A DNA stretch of 59,480 bases from an uncultured Clostridia bacterium (lineage in GTDB: Bacteria > Bacillota > Clostridia > Christensenellales > Borkfalkiaceae): contig CAMRTO010000007.1 of the NCBI GenBank assembly GCA_947053655.1, positions 1 through 59,480 of the forward strand, read 5' to 3'. The position numbers were made by a program, and so were the translations under genes. This document shows positions 1 through 8,697 of this stretch, piece by piece. How positions within the stretch are numbered: the first letter of the stretch is position 1; every line of letters starts with the position of its first letter. The notes beneath the pieces were generated by a model, which did no database searches, was not told the origin of the DNA, and saw only the letters and a list, made by a program, of their open reading frames with translations.

Positions 1-170
1 GCTTGCCGAAGAATCTATCCTTTTCAGATCCTTCACTGCGTTCAGGATGACACAGTCATATTGTCATTTCGAGGCTTGCCGAAGAATCTATCCTTTTCAG
101 ATCCTTCACTGCGTTCAGGATGACACAGTCGTATTGTCATTCTGAGGCTTGCCGAAGAATCTTGAAAAGA
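1..170. repeat. 73-bp tandem repeat, about 2.3 copies, each with an imperfect inverted repeat
   Basis: A unit beginning GCTTGCCGAAGAATCT restarts at positions 1, 74 and 147, giving an exact 73-bp period; the third copy is cut off near 170. Within a unit, the part reading GTCATTCTGAGGCTTGCCG through GAAGAATCT is roughly the reverse complement of the part reading AGATCCTTCACTGCG through TTCAGGATGAC, so each unit could fold into a long imperfect hairpin. The sequence resembles a GAAGAATCT-type intergenic repeat that I associate with many bacterial genomes (from memory, not searched). There is no spacer diversity, so it is not a CRISPR array. The array may start before the window. Confidence 0.8.
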
Positions 171-324
171 TTGCACGCAGTGACTAATGGGGAAATAGTA
201 TTACTCAATTTTCTGTGTAAAAAATCCGATGGCAATTATTTCCGCAATTGCTAATCTATAACAATTTTTCCATGTGAAACTGTAAAATAATAAAGAAAAA
301 TGTAAAAAAATTTCATAATAGCCC

Positions 325-353
325 TTGACAATAAAGTATTATTAGACTATAAT
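325..353 (+). promoter_or_regulatory. Sigma-A-type promoter of the lipoprotein gene
   Basis: TTGACA at 325-330 and TATAAT at 348-353 are separated by exactly 17 bp. The start point would be near 360, giving a leader of about 65 nt that ends in the ribosome site GGGAGG at 410-415. Between the tandem repeat (ending near 170) and this promoter the DNA is AT-rich and I see nothing else in it. Confidence 0.85.
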
Positions 354-424
354 AACAGATGTGAATTATTTCACGGCTACAAAAATTTTTGGCGTGATAT
401 TACGCTTAGGGAGGATATTAATTA

Positions 425-2014
425 ATGACTAAGAACAGCATTTTGAAAAAATTGCTTGCAATCGGCGTAGGTACCGTTTGTGTGACGACAGGCGCGCTTT
501 TTGCCGCGTGTGACAAAGATAAAGATAAGGATAAAGATAATCCCGGCGGCGACACTAATACAACGCATACGCATCAGTGGTCCACGGGTAACGAGGCTTC
601 CGCATGGGGCAAAAACGCTACTCACCATTGGCGTTTATGCCTTGCCGATGGACACGGCGAGCAGGGCAAGACCGACGCGACCGGCTACGGCGCGCATGTA
701 TACGATAACGACCAGGATGCGTCCTGCAATACTTGCGGTTATATAAGGTCAATAGCTCCTCCTGCGGCGGAAACTACAGCTGAATGGTTTGTTGAAGAGG
801 CAGGTTCGCTCGAAGGTAAAAACCCGACAATTTACGCGGCCGGCGATACGGTTACGGATGAAGCGCTCTTTACTCTTAAAACAGTCGGCGCAGCAGAGTA
901 TTCCACAGGTCAGACAAGTAGTCAGCCGTCTTATGAAAATATTAAGCTTGCAATCGGCAGTCGTACTATAGATCAGGGCTTGATTCCTTCCGAAGACGTT
1001 GCGGCAGAAAGCTTGAATAACTCCATTTACACCGTTACCGCAAAAGAGACGGTTGCATTGAAAATACATCTCAATTTCGTCAATGCTTCATTCAACTCCG
1101 ACAGGGGCGGTAACCATATAGTTTACGGTCTCAGCACTATTGAAGGTGTTGCATTGTATGAAACTTCTAAACCGCGTGCAAATATCGTAACTCTTAATGT
1201 GGTTGTTCCTAAGGACTCAACTCTTAACCTCGGTGTTAATAATATCGGCACAAATACAGGAAGACTGTGGATTTATGGCATAGAAGCGGAGGTTTGCAAA
1301 AAACCTGTAACGGTTAGCTATAAATACGGCGAAAACTTACTTGGCATAAATAAGGTTGAAGACGGCGCAACATTGACGGAACCTAATCTTGCCGTTCTTA
1401 CGGAGGGTAAACAGTTAAAGGGTTGGTTTACCACTGCCGACGGCGATACCGCTTATACATTCGGTGCGCTTACTGCGGGTACGACTTCCGTTGACGTTTA
1501 TGCTCAAATCGAGGATATTCCTGTAGTTGAAGGTCAGTTAACTTCTAAGATTATGCTTAATAAAGAGCAGGCGGACGTAAAGGCGGCTCTTGCTATTGAA
1601 AACGCAAAGGATCCCGTCGGTACCCTTACAGGACCTGTAACAATTACATTTACAGGCGACGACGTTGATCAGACTCAGTTGGCTACTGCCGTTATATCCG
1701 GAATAAGCAACAACTCAAGTACAAGTAACGCAAGAATAAGGGTTCCCGGTCTTTCTACCGTTAAATTTAATCTTGCTGCCGGATATACCTATAAGATTAC
1801 AATAAATGCATCTTCCTCCGGTAATACGGCGAGAGAAATATCTTTATCCGGAACGGGTTATGAAAGTAATAAAGTAGGGGGTATTTCATCTGCAATGGAT
1901 TGCGTATGGGATAATCTTGTAGCAGGTGAATATACTGCGACCATGGATGTTAAAGCAAGTAATAATATGAATATACATTATATTGAAATTCTTGCAATTC
2001 CCGTACAGGCATAA
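425..2014 (+). CDS. Secreted lipoprotein with an InlB-type B-repeat
   Basis: This is a 529-residue exported lipoprotein of unknown function. The N-terminus is a signal peptide with the lipobox L-F-A-A-C, so it should be lipidated on Cys29 and anchored to the outer face of the membrane. A short acidic KDKDKD linker follows. Residues 46-110 are rich in His and Cys (HTHQW, HHWRLC, CNTCG), a pattern like small metal-binding modules in clostridial surface proteins. Around residues 295-360 the sequence VSYKYGENLLGINKVEDGAT leading to LKGWFT fits the Listeria-Bacteroides (InlB B) repeat. The rest looks like beta-sandwich modules, perhaps carbohydrate-binding (inference). The ATG follows GGGAGG at a good distance. 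A consensus promoter and a terminator bound it, so it is monocistronic. Confidence 0.85.
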   Translation: MTKNSILKKLLAIGVGTVCVTTGALFAACDKDKDKDKDNPGGDTNTTHTHQWSTGNEASAWGKNATHHWRLCLADGHGEQGKTDATGYGAHVYDNDQDASCNTCGYIRSIAPPAAETTAEWFVEEAGSLEGKNPTIYAAGDTVTDEALFTLKTVGAAEYSTGQTSSQPSYENIKLAIGSRTIDQGLIPSEDVAAESLNNSIYTVTAKETVALKIHLNFVNASFNSDRGGNHIVYGLSTIEGVALYETSKPRANIVTLNVVVPKDSTLNLGVNNIGTNTGRLWIYGIEAEVCKKPVTVSYKYGENLLGINKVEDGATLTEPNLAVLTEGKQLKGWFTTADGDTAYTFGALTAGTTSVDVYAQIEDIPVVEGQLTSKIMLNKEQADVKAALAIENAKDPVGTLTGPVTITFTGDDVDQTQLATAVISGISNNSSTSNARIRVPGLSTVKFNLAAGYTYKITINASSSGNTAREISLSGTGYESNKVGGISSAMDCVWDNLVAGEYTATMDVKASNNMNIHYIEILAIPVQA

Positions 2015-2030
2015 AAAATCAATTTAATAA

Positions 2031-2065
2031 AAAAGGATAGCTTAGGCTATCCTTTTTTTATTTTT
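2031..2065 (+). terminator. Intrinsic terminator of the lipoprotein gene
   Basis: The stem GGATAGC (2035-2041) pairs with GCTATCC (2046-2052), is extended by A/T pairs, and is followed by a T-rich run to 2065. It lies 16 bp after the stop codon. Confidence 0.85.
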
Positions 2066-2112
2066 AAGTTGTTTGCTGCCGTACTGAACGCAGCGAGCAT
2101 TTGAAAAGCCTT

Positions 2113-2162
2113 CTCTCTTGGAAGAAGGCGGATTGACCTAAGGTAAAGACGGGTAAGGGGAA
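2113..2162. repeat. REP-like intergenic element with two nested hairpins
   Basis: The stretch contains GCCTTCT-loop-AAGAAGGC and then TTGACC-taa-GGTAAA followed by GACGGGTAAGGGG. This arrangement (a CCTTCT hairpin, a small second hairpin, then a GACGGRTRAGGGG tail) looks like a dispersed intergenic repeat family I recall from gut Firmicutes. Only one copy is present in the window, so repetition is inferred. Confidence 0.4.
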
Positions 2163-2169
2163 TACGCAT

Positions 2170-2218
2170 AACACAACATATTGTATCGGAAAAAATTATT
2201 TATACAATATTTAGTGTT
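2170..2218. promoter_or_regulatory. Inverted repeat upstream of the pfl promoter
   Basis: ATATTGTAT at 2178-2186 and ATACAATAT at 2202-2210 are perfect reverse complements. AACAC and GTGTT flank them at 2170 and 2214, extending the symmetry. The repeat ends six bases before the -35 box of the pfl promoter, which suits a regulator-binding site. I cannot match it to a known operator such as Rex. Confidence 0.45.
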
Positions 2219-2223
2219 TTTAT

Positions 2224-2252
2224 TTGACATCGGCATATCCGTCTGTTAAAAT
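2224..2252 (+). promoter_or_regulatory. Promoter of the ZTP riboswitch-pflAB transcript
   Basis: TTGACA at 2224-2229 and TAAAAT at 2247-2252 have a 17-bp spacer. The start point would fall near 2260, just ahead of the riboswitch. Confidence 0.85.
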
Positions 2253-2266
2253 GGTAATAACTTAAA

Positions 2267-2345
2267 GGCAGGCGGCAACTGACGAGTTTTGCGGACTAAC
2301 CGCAGGGAAGCCGTTCCTGTAACGTTTGTCGTTCGTCTGGGCATG
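2267..2345 (+). ncRNA. ZTP (pfl motif) riboswitch
   Basis: This is an RNA switch sensing ZTP/ZMP, the alarmone of 10-formyl-tetrahydrofolate shortage. P1 is CAGGCGGC (2269-2276) pairing with GCCG-TT-CCTG (2310-2319). P2 is GCGG (2291-2294) with CCGC (2300-2303). The conserved ACTGRCG segment is at 2278-2284, GGGAAGC at 2305-2311 and the 3-prime TCGTCTGGGCA at 2333-2343. The pseudoknot pairs GACGA (2281-2285) with TCGTC (2333-2337). The family usually has GGCG with CGCC here, so both sides have changed together and pairing is kept. The 3-prime TGGGC also forms the first strand of the following terminator, which gives an obvious on/off mechanism. Confidence 0.9.
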
Positions 2346-2367
2346 GTTATTAAACCGCCCATTTTTT
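2338..2367 (+). terminator. Riboswitch expression-platform terminator
   Basis: TGGGC (2338-2342) pairs with GCCCA (2357-2361), and the inner GGTT pairs with AACC. A run of six T follows at 2362-2367. The 5-prime strand overlaps the conserved CTGGGC of the ZTP aptamer, so ligand binding would sequester it and allow read-through into pflA. Confidence 0.88.
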
Positions 2368-2386
2368 GTTCTTTACGGAAAAAATT

Positions 2387-3103
2387 ATGAAAGGTTACAT
2401 TCATTCGTTCGAATCCTTCGGCACGGTCGACGGTCCCGGTATACGCTTTGTCGTATTTATGCAGGGTTGTCCCATGCGTTGCCTGTACTGTCACAACCCC
2501 GACACATGGCAGTTTGCCGCGGGAAAACGGTTTTCTGCGAACGAAGTGTTTGAAAACGTTTTAAAATACAAAAGCTATATTTCGGACGGCGGCGGCGTTA
2601 CCGTAAGCGGCGGAGAACCGCTTATGCAGATTGAATTCGTAACGGAGCTTTTTTCTCTGTTGAAGCAAAGAGGGATACACACCGCGCTCGATACGTCGGG
2701 TATTACTTTCGATAAAAATAACACGGCGGAAATCGACGGGCTTTTGAAATATACCGATTTGGTTTTGCTGGATATAAAGCATATCGACGAGCAAGAGCAT
2801 ATAAAGCTTACGGGGCATTCCAACAAAAACGTTTTGGATTTTGCGCGGTATCTCTCGGCAACGGGCAAGCCCGTTTGGATAAGACACGTGCTTGCCGCCG
2901 GTATTACCGACGACGACAAATATCTTAAAAGACTTAAAGAATTTACGGATACGCTTAAAAACGTTAAAAAAACGGAAATTTTACCCTATCACGCAATGGG
3001 TGAAATCAAATACGAAAAACAGGGTATTCCCTATCCGTTGAAGGGCGCGCTTCCGCCGACGGAGGAGCGTATACGCAACGCAAAATTAATTTTGACGAGG
3101 TAA
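2387..3103 (+). CDS. pflA: Pyruvate formate-lyase-activating enzyme
   Basis: This 238-residue radical-SAM enzyme uses SAM and a 4Fe-4S cluster to place the glycyl radical on PflB. The cluster motif is C28-x3-C32-x2-C35 (GCPMRCLYC), preceded by the family signature [14 protein letters not shown], and the SAM-contacting GGEP motif follows (VSGGEPLMQ). The length is normal for PflA. The ATG at 2387 is chosen because the family starts right at this point; a TTG at 2366 in the same frame would lie inside the terminator. Only 4 bp separate it from pflB, so the pair is one operon under the ZTP riboswitch. The order activase then lyase reverses that of E. coli but is common elsewhere. Confidence 0.95.
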   Translation: MKGYIHSFESFGTVDGPGIRFVVFMQGCPMRCLYCHNPDTWQFAAGKRFSANEVFENVLKYKSYISDGGGVTVSGGEPLMQIEFVTELFSLLKQRGIHTALDTSGITFDKNNTAEIDGLLKYTDLVLLDIKHIDEQEHIKLTGHSNKNVLDFARYLSATGKPVWIRHVLAAGITDDDKYLKRLKEFTDTLKNVKKTEILPYHAMGEIKYEKQGIPYPLKGALPPTEERIRNAKLILTR

Positions 3104-3107
3104 ACTT

Positions 3108-5363
3108 ATGGATTGTAAAGCTTGGGAAGGTTTTAAAAAAGGCAAATGGAGCGTAGAGGTCAACGTACGCGATTTTATTCAGTCCAACTATACCCCTTAC
3201 GAGGGCGATGGGGAATTTCTTGCGCCGCCTACCGCGGCGACTAAAAAGCTTTGGGAAGAAATTTTAAAGCTGTCCGAAGCCGAAAGAAAAGCGGGCGGCG
3301 TTCTCGACGCAGATACTTCCACGGTTTCCACGCTTACTTCGCACGCGGCGGGATATATAGACGAAAAGCTTGAAAAAATAGTCGGCTTGCAGACCGATAA
3401 GCCGTTTAAACGCGCGTTGCAGCCTTTCGGCGGTATAAAAATGGCGGAACAGGCGTTAAATATGTACGGTTACGAAATAGACCCCGAAGTTAAAAACATA
3501 TTTACCCATTACCGCAAATCTCATAACGACGGCGTTTACGACGCCTACACGCCCGAAATGCGCCGCGCACGCCGCGCGCATATCCTTACGGGGCTTCCCG
3601 ACACCTACGGCAGGGGAAGAATAGTGGGCGACTACCGCCGCGTTGCTTTGTACGGCGTAGATTACCTTATCGAACGCAAGGAGCGCGACAAGCTTTTAAC
3701 CGACGGCGATATGACGCCCGACAAAATACGCAACCGCGAAGAATTGTCAGAGCAGATTAAAGCGCTTAAAGAATTGAAAAAGCTTGCCGTAATTTACGGC
3801 CGCGATATTTCCGCGCCTGCGGAAACGGCGGCGCAAGCCGTTCAGGCGCTTTATTTCGGCTACCTCGCGGCGGTCAAAGACCAAAACGGCGCAGCGATGT
3901 CCATAGGCAGAAATTCCACCTTCCTCGACATTTATATCCAGCGCGACATAGAGCGCGGAATTTTGACCGAGGAGGGCGCGCAGGAGCTTATCGACCATTT
4001 TGTAATGAAGCTGAGAATTATAAAGTTCATGCGCATCAAGGAATATAACGAGCTGTTCTCCGGCGACCCGACCTGGGTTACCGAATCTATCGGCGGTATG
4101 GGCGTGGACGGCAGAACTCTCGTCACGAAATCTTCTTTCAGAATTTTGCACACGCTTGAAAATCTCGGACCCGCGCCCGAACCCAACCTTACGGTTTTAT
4201 GGTCGGTAAATCTGCCCGAAGCGTTTAAAAAATTCTGCGCGCAGACTTCGATAAAAACTTCCGCAATCCAATATGAAAGCGACGATTTGATGCGCCCCGA
4301 AATGGGTGACGATTATTGCATTGCTTGCTGCGTAAGCTGTATGCGCGTGGGTAAGGATATGCAGTTTTTCGGCGCGCGCGCCAATCTTGCAAAGTGTCTT
4401 CTTTACGCTATCAACGGCGGCAAGGACGAGCTTATAAAGGATAAAACCACGGGTAAGGCTTTACAGGTATCTCCCGAATTTTCTCCCGTCACGGGCGACG
4501 GTGCGCTTGACTTCGACGACGTAAAAGAAAAGTACGAGCAGATGATGGACTGGCTGGCAAGACTTTACGTCAACGTGTTGAACCTTATCCATTACATGCA
4601 CGACAAATACAGCTACGAAGCGCTTGAAATGGCTTTGCACGATACCGAGGTAAGAAGATTTTTCGCTACGGGCATTGCGGGGCTTTCATGCGCGGCGGAC
4701 TCTCTTTCTGCAATCAAATACGCAAAAGTTTACCCCGTGCGCAACGAGGAGGGAATTGTTACCGATTTCAAAATCGAGGGCGATTATCCCAAGTACGGCA
4801 ACAACGACGACAGGGTCGACGAGCTTGCCGTCTGGCTTTTGAAAACATTTATGGGTAAGGTAAAAAGTAATTACACCTACCGTGAAAGCGTACCCACAAC
4901 GTCCGTGCTTACGATTACGAGCAACGTCGTTTACGGTAAAAATACGGGCAATACCCCCGACGGCAGAAGGGCGGGAGAGCCGCTCGCACCCGGCGCAAAT
5001 CCTATGCACGGCAGGGACACAAACGGCGCATTGGCTTCCTTGGAGTCGGTGGCAAAGCTTCCCTATGAATATGCGCGCGACGGAATTTCGAATACGTTTT
5101 CCATTACGCCCGCCTCGCTCGGCAAAGAGAGCGCAGAGCGCGTAAATAACCTTGTCCGCATGATGGACGGTTACGTAACGGACGGCGGTCATCACCTCAA
5201 CGTAAACGTTTTCAGCCGCGACACCCTTCTGGACGCGCAGGCGCACCCCGAAAAATATCCGCAGCTTACGATAAGGGTTTCGGGCTATGCGGTTAATTTC
5301 AACAAGCTCACGCGCGAGCAGCAGAACGACGTAATTTCCCGTACAATCCACCAAAATTTTTAA
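3108..5363 (+). CDS. pflB: Formate C-acetyltransferase (pyruvate formate-lyase)
   Basis: This 751-residue glycyl-radical enzyme converts pyruvate and CoA to acetyl-CoA and formate during anaerobic fermentation. The catalytic cysteine pair is Cys407-Cys408 in IACCVS. The radical glycine is Gly726 in RVSGYAVNF, 25 residues from the C-terminus as expected. The length is typical (about 740-760). Formate made here can feed 10-formyl-THF synthesis, which fits the ZTP riboswitch upstream. The ATG is 4 bp after pflA. No strong terminator follows; the gap 5364-5529 holds an AT-rich stretch with a TTGTTGA/TCAACAA inverted repeat at 5481-5498 that could weakly end the transcript. Confidence 0.97.
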   Translation: MDCKAWEGFKKGKWSVEVNVRDFIQSNYTPYEGDGEFLAPPTAATKKLWEEILKLSEAERKAGGVLDADTSTVSTLTSHAAGYIDEKLEKIVGLQTDKPFKRALQPFGGIKMAEQALNMYGYEIDPEVKNIFTHYRKSHNDGVYDAYTPEMRRARRAHILTGLPDTYGRGRIVGDYRRVALYGVDYLIERKERDKLLTDGDMTPDKIRNREELSEQIKALKELKKLAVIYGRDISAPAETAAQAVQALYFGYLAAVKDQNGAAMSIGRNSTFLDIYIQRDIERGILTEEGAQELIDHFVMKLRIIKFMRIKEYNELFSGDPTWVTESIGGMGVDGRTLVTKSSFRILHTLENLGPAPEPNLTVLWSVNLPEAFKKFCAQTSIKTSAIQYESDDLMRPEMGDDYCIACCVSCMRVGKDMQFFGARANLAKCLLYAINGGKDELIKDKTTGKALQVSPEFSPVTGDGALDFDDVKEKYEQMMDWLARLYVNVLNLIHYMHDKYSYEALEMALHDTEVRRFFATGIAGLSCAADSLSAIKYAKVYPVRNEEGIVTDFKIEGDYPKYGNNDDRVDELAVWLLKTFMGKVKSNYTYRESVPTTSVLTITSNVVYGKNTGNTPDGRRAGEPLAPGANPMHGRDTNGALASLESVAKLPYEYARDGISNTFSITPASLGKESAERVNNLVRMMDGYVTDGGHHLNVNVFSRDTLLDAQAHPEKYPQLTIRVSGYAVNFNKLTREQQNDVISRTIHQNF

Positions 5364-5529
5364 AACTTTTACGTATGGATATCGACGGCTTTCCCAAAAA
5401 GATTACAATACAAAAAATCAAGAGAGGTTTACCCGAAAAACAATTGACAAAAAGCTTTTCTATCCGTCAATTTAAACAAATTGTTGAAAAATCAACAAAT
5501 ATACCGTTTTTTTTGTTTCCTCACAAAGG

Positions 5530-5558
5530 TTGACTATTTTTCGGGCGGGTGTTAAAAT
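5530..5558 (+). promoter_or_regulatory. Promoter of thyA-folA
   Basis: TTGACT at 5530-5535 and TAAAAT at 5553-5558 are 17 bp apart. They lie just upstream of the ribosome site CGGAG (5568-5572) and the ATG at 5578. Confidence 0.85.
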
Positions 5559-5577
5559 ATTAATCACGGAGATTACT

Positions 5578-6408
5578 ATGAGCAGAGCAGACGACATATT
5601 TATATCGAATATGCGCGACATTATGGAAAACGGAGTATGGGACACGGATTTGAATGTTCGCCCCAAGTGGAGCGACGGTACGGACGCCCATACCGTGAAA
5701 AAATTCGGTATAGTCAACAGGTACGATTTACGGAAAGAATTTCCCATTCTTACTATAAGGCGCACTTTTTTCAAATCCTGCATAGATGAGCTTTTATGGA
5801 TATGGCAGAAAAAGAGCAATAATACAAGGGATTTAAATTCAAAAATCTGGGACCAGTGGGCGGACGAAAACGGCAGTATTGGCAAGGCGTACGGCTATCA
5901 GCTTGGCGTAAAGCACAAGTATAAAGAAGGGGAATTCGACCAGGTCGACAGGGTGCTGTACGACTTGAAAAACAACCCCGCCAGCCGTCGCATTATGACA
6001 AATATTTACAATTTTCAAGACCTGCACGAAATGAACCTTTATCCCTGCGCCTATTCCATGACCTTCAACGTCAGCGGAGATACGTTAAACGGCATTTTAA
6101 ACCAGCGCTCTAACGACATGCTTACGGCAAATAACTGGAACGTAGTCCAGTACGCCGTGCTTTTGATAATGTTCGCGCAGGTTTCGGGTCTGAAAGCGGG
6201 AGAGCTTGTGCACGTAATCGCGGACGCGCATATTTACGACAGACACGTCCCTATTGTCAAAGAAATTATAGATATGCCGCGGTACGCCGCGCCTAAGATA
6301 GAAGTGGATAAAGACGTCAAAAACTTTTACGACTTTACGGTGGATAGCTTTAGGCTTGTAGATTATAAATTTAACGAAAAAAAATACGTTATACCTGTGG
6401 CGGAGTGA
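5578..6408 (+). CDS. thyA: Thymidylate synthase
   Basis: This 276-residue enzyme methylates dUMP to dTMP with 5,10-methylene-THF. The nucleophile is Cys157 in LYPCAYS; the dUMP-binding QRSND motif, the N-x-x-Q-Y-A helix (NNWNVVQYAVL) and the C-terminal substrate residues (DAHIYDRH) follow. The PCAYS form, rather than PCH, is like the B. subtilis ThyA/phage phi3T subgroup. The ATG at 5578 has GGAG in front; a TTG at 5530 in frame would overlap the promoter and is rejected. DHFR follows after 6 bp, the classic pair, because the reaction leaves dihydrofolate that must be reduced. Confidence 0.95.
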   Translation: MSRADDIFISNMRDIMENGVWDTDLNVRPKWSDGTDAHTVKKFGIVNRYDLRKEFPILTIRRTFFKSCIDELLWIWQKKSNNTRDLNSKIWDQWADENGSIGKAYGYQLGVKHKYKEGEFDQVDRVLYDLKNNPASRRIMTNIYNFQDLHEMNLYPCAYSMTFNVSGDTLNGILNQRSNDMLTANNWNVVQYAVLLIMFAQVSGLKAGELVHVIADAHIYDRHVPIVKEIIDMPRYAAPKIEVDKDVKNFYDFTVDSFRLVDYKFNEKKYVIPVAE

Positions 6409-6414
6409 TTTAAA

Positions 6415-6915
6415 ATGAAAGCAATTTTACATGCGGATAAAAATTGGGGGATAGGAAAAAGCAACGGATTAATGTTTTCCATACCCGCGGATATGAAATT
6501 TTTCAGGGAAACCACTACGGGCAACGTGGTCGTTATGGGGTCGAATACTTTAAAATCCTTCCCGGGCGGCAATGCTTTGAAGAACCGCACGAATATCGTT
6601 CTTTACCCCGACGGAGAGGAGCGCGACGACTGTATTATCGTCCGTTCTTTGGAGGAGCTTTTCTCCGAAATAAAAAAATACGATAAGGACAGAGTGTACG
6701 TTATAGGCGGAGCTATGATGTACAAAACGCTTTTGCCTTACTGCGACGAGGTGTTGGTGACAAAGGTCGACGCCGTTGGCGGTGCGGACGCGTTCTTTGA
6801 AAATCTTGATATTAATCCGGATTTTAAATTGGTGTACGAAAGCGGGCCAGTCGAGACAAACGGTTATACCGTAAAATTTACGACTTATAAAAACTTAAAC
6901 GTTAAAAGCATTTAA
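6415..6915 (+). CDS. folA: Dihydrofolate reductase
   Basis: This 166-residue enzyme reduces dihydrofolate to tetrahydrofolate with NADPH, regenerating the cofactor oxidised by ThyA. The N-terminal core reads ADKNWGIGKSNGLMFSIPADMKFF, matching the WGIG loop and the acidic folate-binding residue of the family. MGSNTLKSFPGG matches the NADPH-binding MGRxTxxS/P region, and YVIGGAMMY matches the VIGG motif. Its ribosome site lies at the end of thyA and the genes are 6 bp apart, so they are cotranscribed. A strong terminator follows. Confidence 0.95.
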   Translation: MKAILHADKNWGIGKSNGLMFSIPADMKFFRETTTGNVVVMGSNTLKSFPGGNALKNRTNIVLYPDGEERDDCIIVRSLEELFSEIKKYDKDRVYVIGGAMMYKTLLPYCDEVLVTKVDAVGGADAFFENLDINPDFKLVYESGPVETNGYTVKFTTYKNLNVKSI

Positions 6916-6930
6916 AATTTTAAGCTTTAA

Positions 6931-6960
6931 GCGGCGTGAAACTTCACGCCGCTTTTTTTT
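6931..6960 (+). terminator. Strong intrinsic terminator of thyA-folA
   Basis: A perfect 10-bp stem, GCGGCGTGAA with TTCACGCCGC (6931-6952), has a 2-nt nominal loop that would open to a tetraloop or larger. Eight T residues follow. Confidence 0.93.
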
Positions 6961-7008
6961 GTGCGCATAGGATATAATAACTGTATTTTTACTCGGAGAT
7001 AAAATTTT

Positions 7009-7782
7009 GTGGAAGCATTTTACAATCTTGACGGCTGGTTACAGGCTCTGATTGCTACAACGTTCACATGGGCGTTGACTGCGGCGGGCGCGCTTTTGGT
7101 CGTCTTTTGCAAAAAGGTAGGCAGCGGCACGTTTGCGCTTATGATGAGCAGCGCGGCGGGCATAATGCTTGCGTCTACTTTTTTTTCGTTACTTTTGCCC
7201 GCCATCGAAATGTCGGGTGAATTTTCATATCTTGTACTTACCTGCGGTTTCGTGCTCGGCGGACTGCTTATAATCGTCACCGACGTTGTTTCGGGAAAGC
7301 TTAATTTGTTTTCCGGCAACGCGAATAAGCGCAGTTGCGCCGTCATGTGCGTCGCCGTTACAATGCACAATATTCCCGAAGGGCTTGCCGTGGGCGTGGC
7401 GTTCGGCGCCCTGTCGTCCGGCGGAAGCGTGGAGGCGGTTGCGGCAGTTATGCTTGCCGTAGGAATAGGAATCCAGAATTTTCCCGAAGGCATGTGCGTC
7501 GCCTTTCCGTTACGGGCAAACGGCATGAGCAGGGCTAAATCCTTTTTTATAGGTCAGCTTTCGGGCGCGGTGGAAATAGTAGCGGGCGTTACGGGCGCGC
7601 TTGCGGTGACGTTTGTGACGGGTATACTTCCGTGGGCGCTTTCCTTTTCCGCGGGCGCAATGGTTGCGGTCGTCGCGTCGGAGCTTATTCCCGAATCCTT
7701 TTCCTCGGGCAAGATACGCGCGACGGCGGGTATTATAGCCGGATTTGCGCTGATGATGATTCTCGACCTCGCTTTCGGTTAA
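7009..7782 (+). CDS. ZIP-family divalent metal transporter
   Basis: This is a 257-residue membrane protein of the ZIP (ZupT/GufA-like) family, importing zinc or related divalent metals. About eight membrane segments are visible. The metal-site helices carry HNIPEGLAVGVAFG in segment 4 and QNFPEGMCVAFPL in segment 5, the family hallmark; the second has Gln-Asn in place of the more common His-N, which may alter selectivity. The start is GTG at 7009 with CGGAG about 10 bp upstream. TATAAT at 6973-6978 suggests its own promoter, but no good -35 is visible. Confidence 0.9.
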   Translation: MEAFYNLDGWLQALIATTFTWALTAAGALLVVFCKKVGSGTFALMMSSAAGIMLASTFFSLLLPAIEMSGEFSYLVLTCGFVLGGLLIIVTDVVSGKLNLFSGNANKRSCAVMCVAVTMHNIPEGLAVGVAFGALSSGGSVEAVAAVMLAVGIGIQNFPEGMCVAFPLRANGMSRAKSFFIGQLSGAVEIVAGVTGALAVTFVTGILPWALSFSAGAMVAVVASELIPESFSSGKIRATAGIIAGFALMMILDLAFG

Positions 7783-7821
7783 ACCGCGTATAATTTAAAT
7801 GAATTTCCGCAACATAGTTGT

Positions 7822-8622
7822 ATGGAAAAAAAATACAAATCGACGGCGGTTGTCGTCGGCGGCAGTTCCGGCATAGGCTGTGAAACGTGTTTAAGGCTTG
7901 CCAACCGCGGTTGGAACGTAATTAACGTTTCGCGCACGCCCTGTAAAAGCACTAAGGTGAAAAGCGTAATAGCGGACGTCGTTGCGGGCAGTACGTTTAC
8001 GGACGTCATAACCACCGTGGGCAAAAAGTACGGTATAGACGTACTTGTCTATTGCGCGGGTTTTTCAATGGCGGCGCCCATAGAGTACGCAAAGGAAAGC
8101 GATTACCGCTATCTTTTCGACGTAAACTTTTTCGGTGCGCTCAAAGCCATGCAGGCGGCTATTCCCTTCATGAAGGACAGGGGCGGAAGAATAGTACTTG
8201 TCGGCTCTATCGGGGGCAATATTCCTATTAAGTTCGACGCGTTTTATTCCGCCTCAAAAGCCGCGCTCGAAATGCTGGTGCGCGAAGCTTATTACGAGTT
8301 GAAGCCCTACAACATAAAAGTTACCGCGTTTCTTCCGGGCGGTACGGCGACGGGCTTCACTTTCAAGCGCAAGGTTTACAGCGACGACGAAAATAAATCC
8401 TATGCGTCCAATCTGAACAGGGCGGTCGCCGCGCTTGAGGATATGGAGCAGAAGGGCATGTCTCCCGCCGAGGTTGCGGAGGATATTTATGCGGTTCTTA
8501 TTTCGGACAAGCCGCCCGTTGTCAAGGCGTGCGGTTTTAAAAATTCGGCTTACAGAATAATGTCGCACGTCATGCCCGAAAAAGTGACATTGTATTTCAA
8601 CGACAGGGCGTACAGGCAATGA
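7822..8622 (+). CDS. Short-chain dehydrogenase/reductase
   Basis: This 266-residue classical SDR has the nucleotide-binding GGSSGIG motif near the N-terminus, the structural YCAG motif (usual form NNAG) and the catalytic Tyr142-x3-Lys146 (YSASK) with an upstream serine in VLVGSIGG. It will use NAD(P)H on an unknown carbonyl or alcohol substrate. The C-terminal part resembles the lipid- and sphinganine-type SDRs, but I would not assign a substrate. No clear ribosome site precedes the ATG at 7822; TATAAT lies at about 7790. It sits 75 bp ahead of spoVAC on the same strand and might be cotranscribed with it, though nothing links it to sporulation. Confidence 0.88.
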   Translation: MEKKYKSTAVVVGGSSGIGCETCLRLANRGWNVINVSRTPCKSTKVKSVIADVVAGSTFTDVITTVGKKYGIDVLVYCAGFSMAAPIEYAKESDYRYLFDVNFFGALKAMQAAIPFMKDRGGRIVLVGSIGGNIPIKFDAFYSASKAALEMLVREAYYELKPYNIKVTAFLPGGTATGFTFKRKVYSDDENKSYASNLNRAVAALEDMEQKGMSPAEVAEDIYAVLISDKPPVVKACGFKNSAYRIMSHVMPEKVTLYFNDRAYRQ

Positions 8623-8697
8623 GGCGGGAATTCGACCTTTCACGCCGCGACGAGCGCGAAAGTTTTATTAAAACGGGCAAAACCGGAGGATTGAAAA

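Noticed and set aside
1..170. CRISPR array
   Set aside because: The repeat units are contiguous with no unique spacers and no cas genes are in the window.
2366..2386. TTG at 2366 as the pflA start
   Set aside because: It lies in the T-run of the riboswitch terminator, and the protein family begins at the ATG at 2387.
4686..5354. Long open frame on the minus strand opposite pflB
   Set aside because: It is a shadow of pflB, which has all catalytic residues; the antisense product has no recognisable domain and no ribosome site.
7822..8622. Sporulation role for the short-chain dehydrogenase
   Set aside because: Only proximity to spoVAC suggests it; the sequence shows nothing specific.
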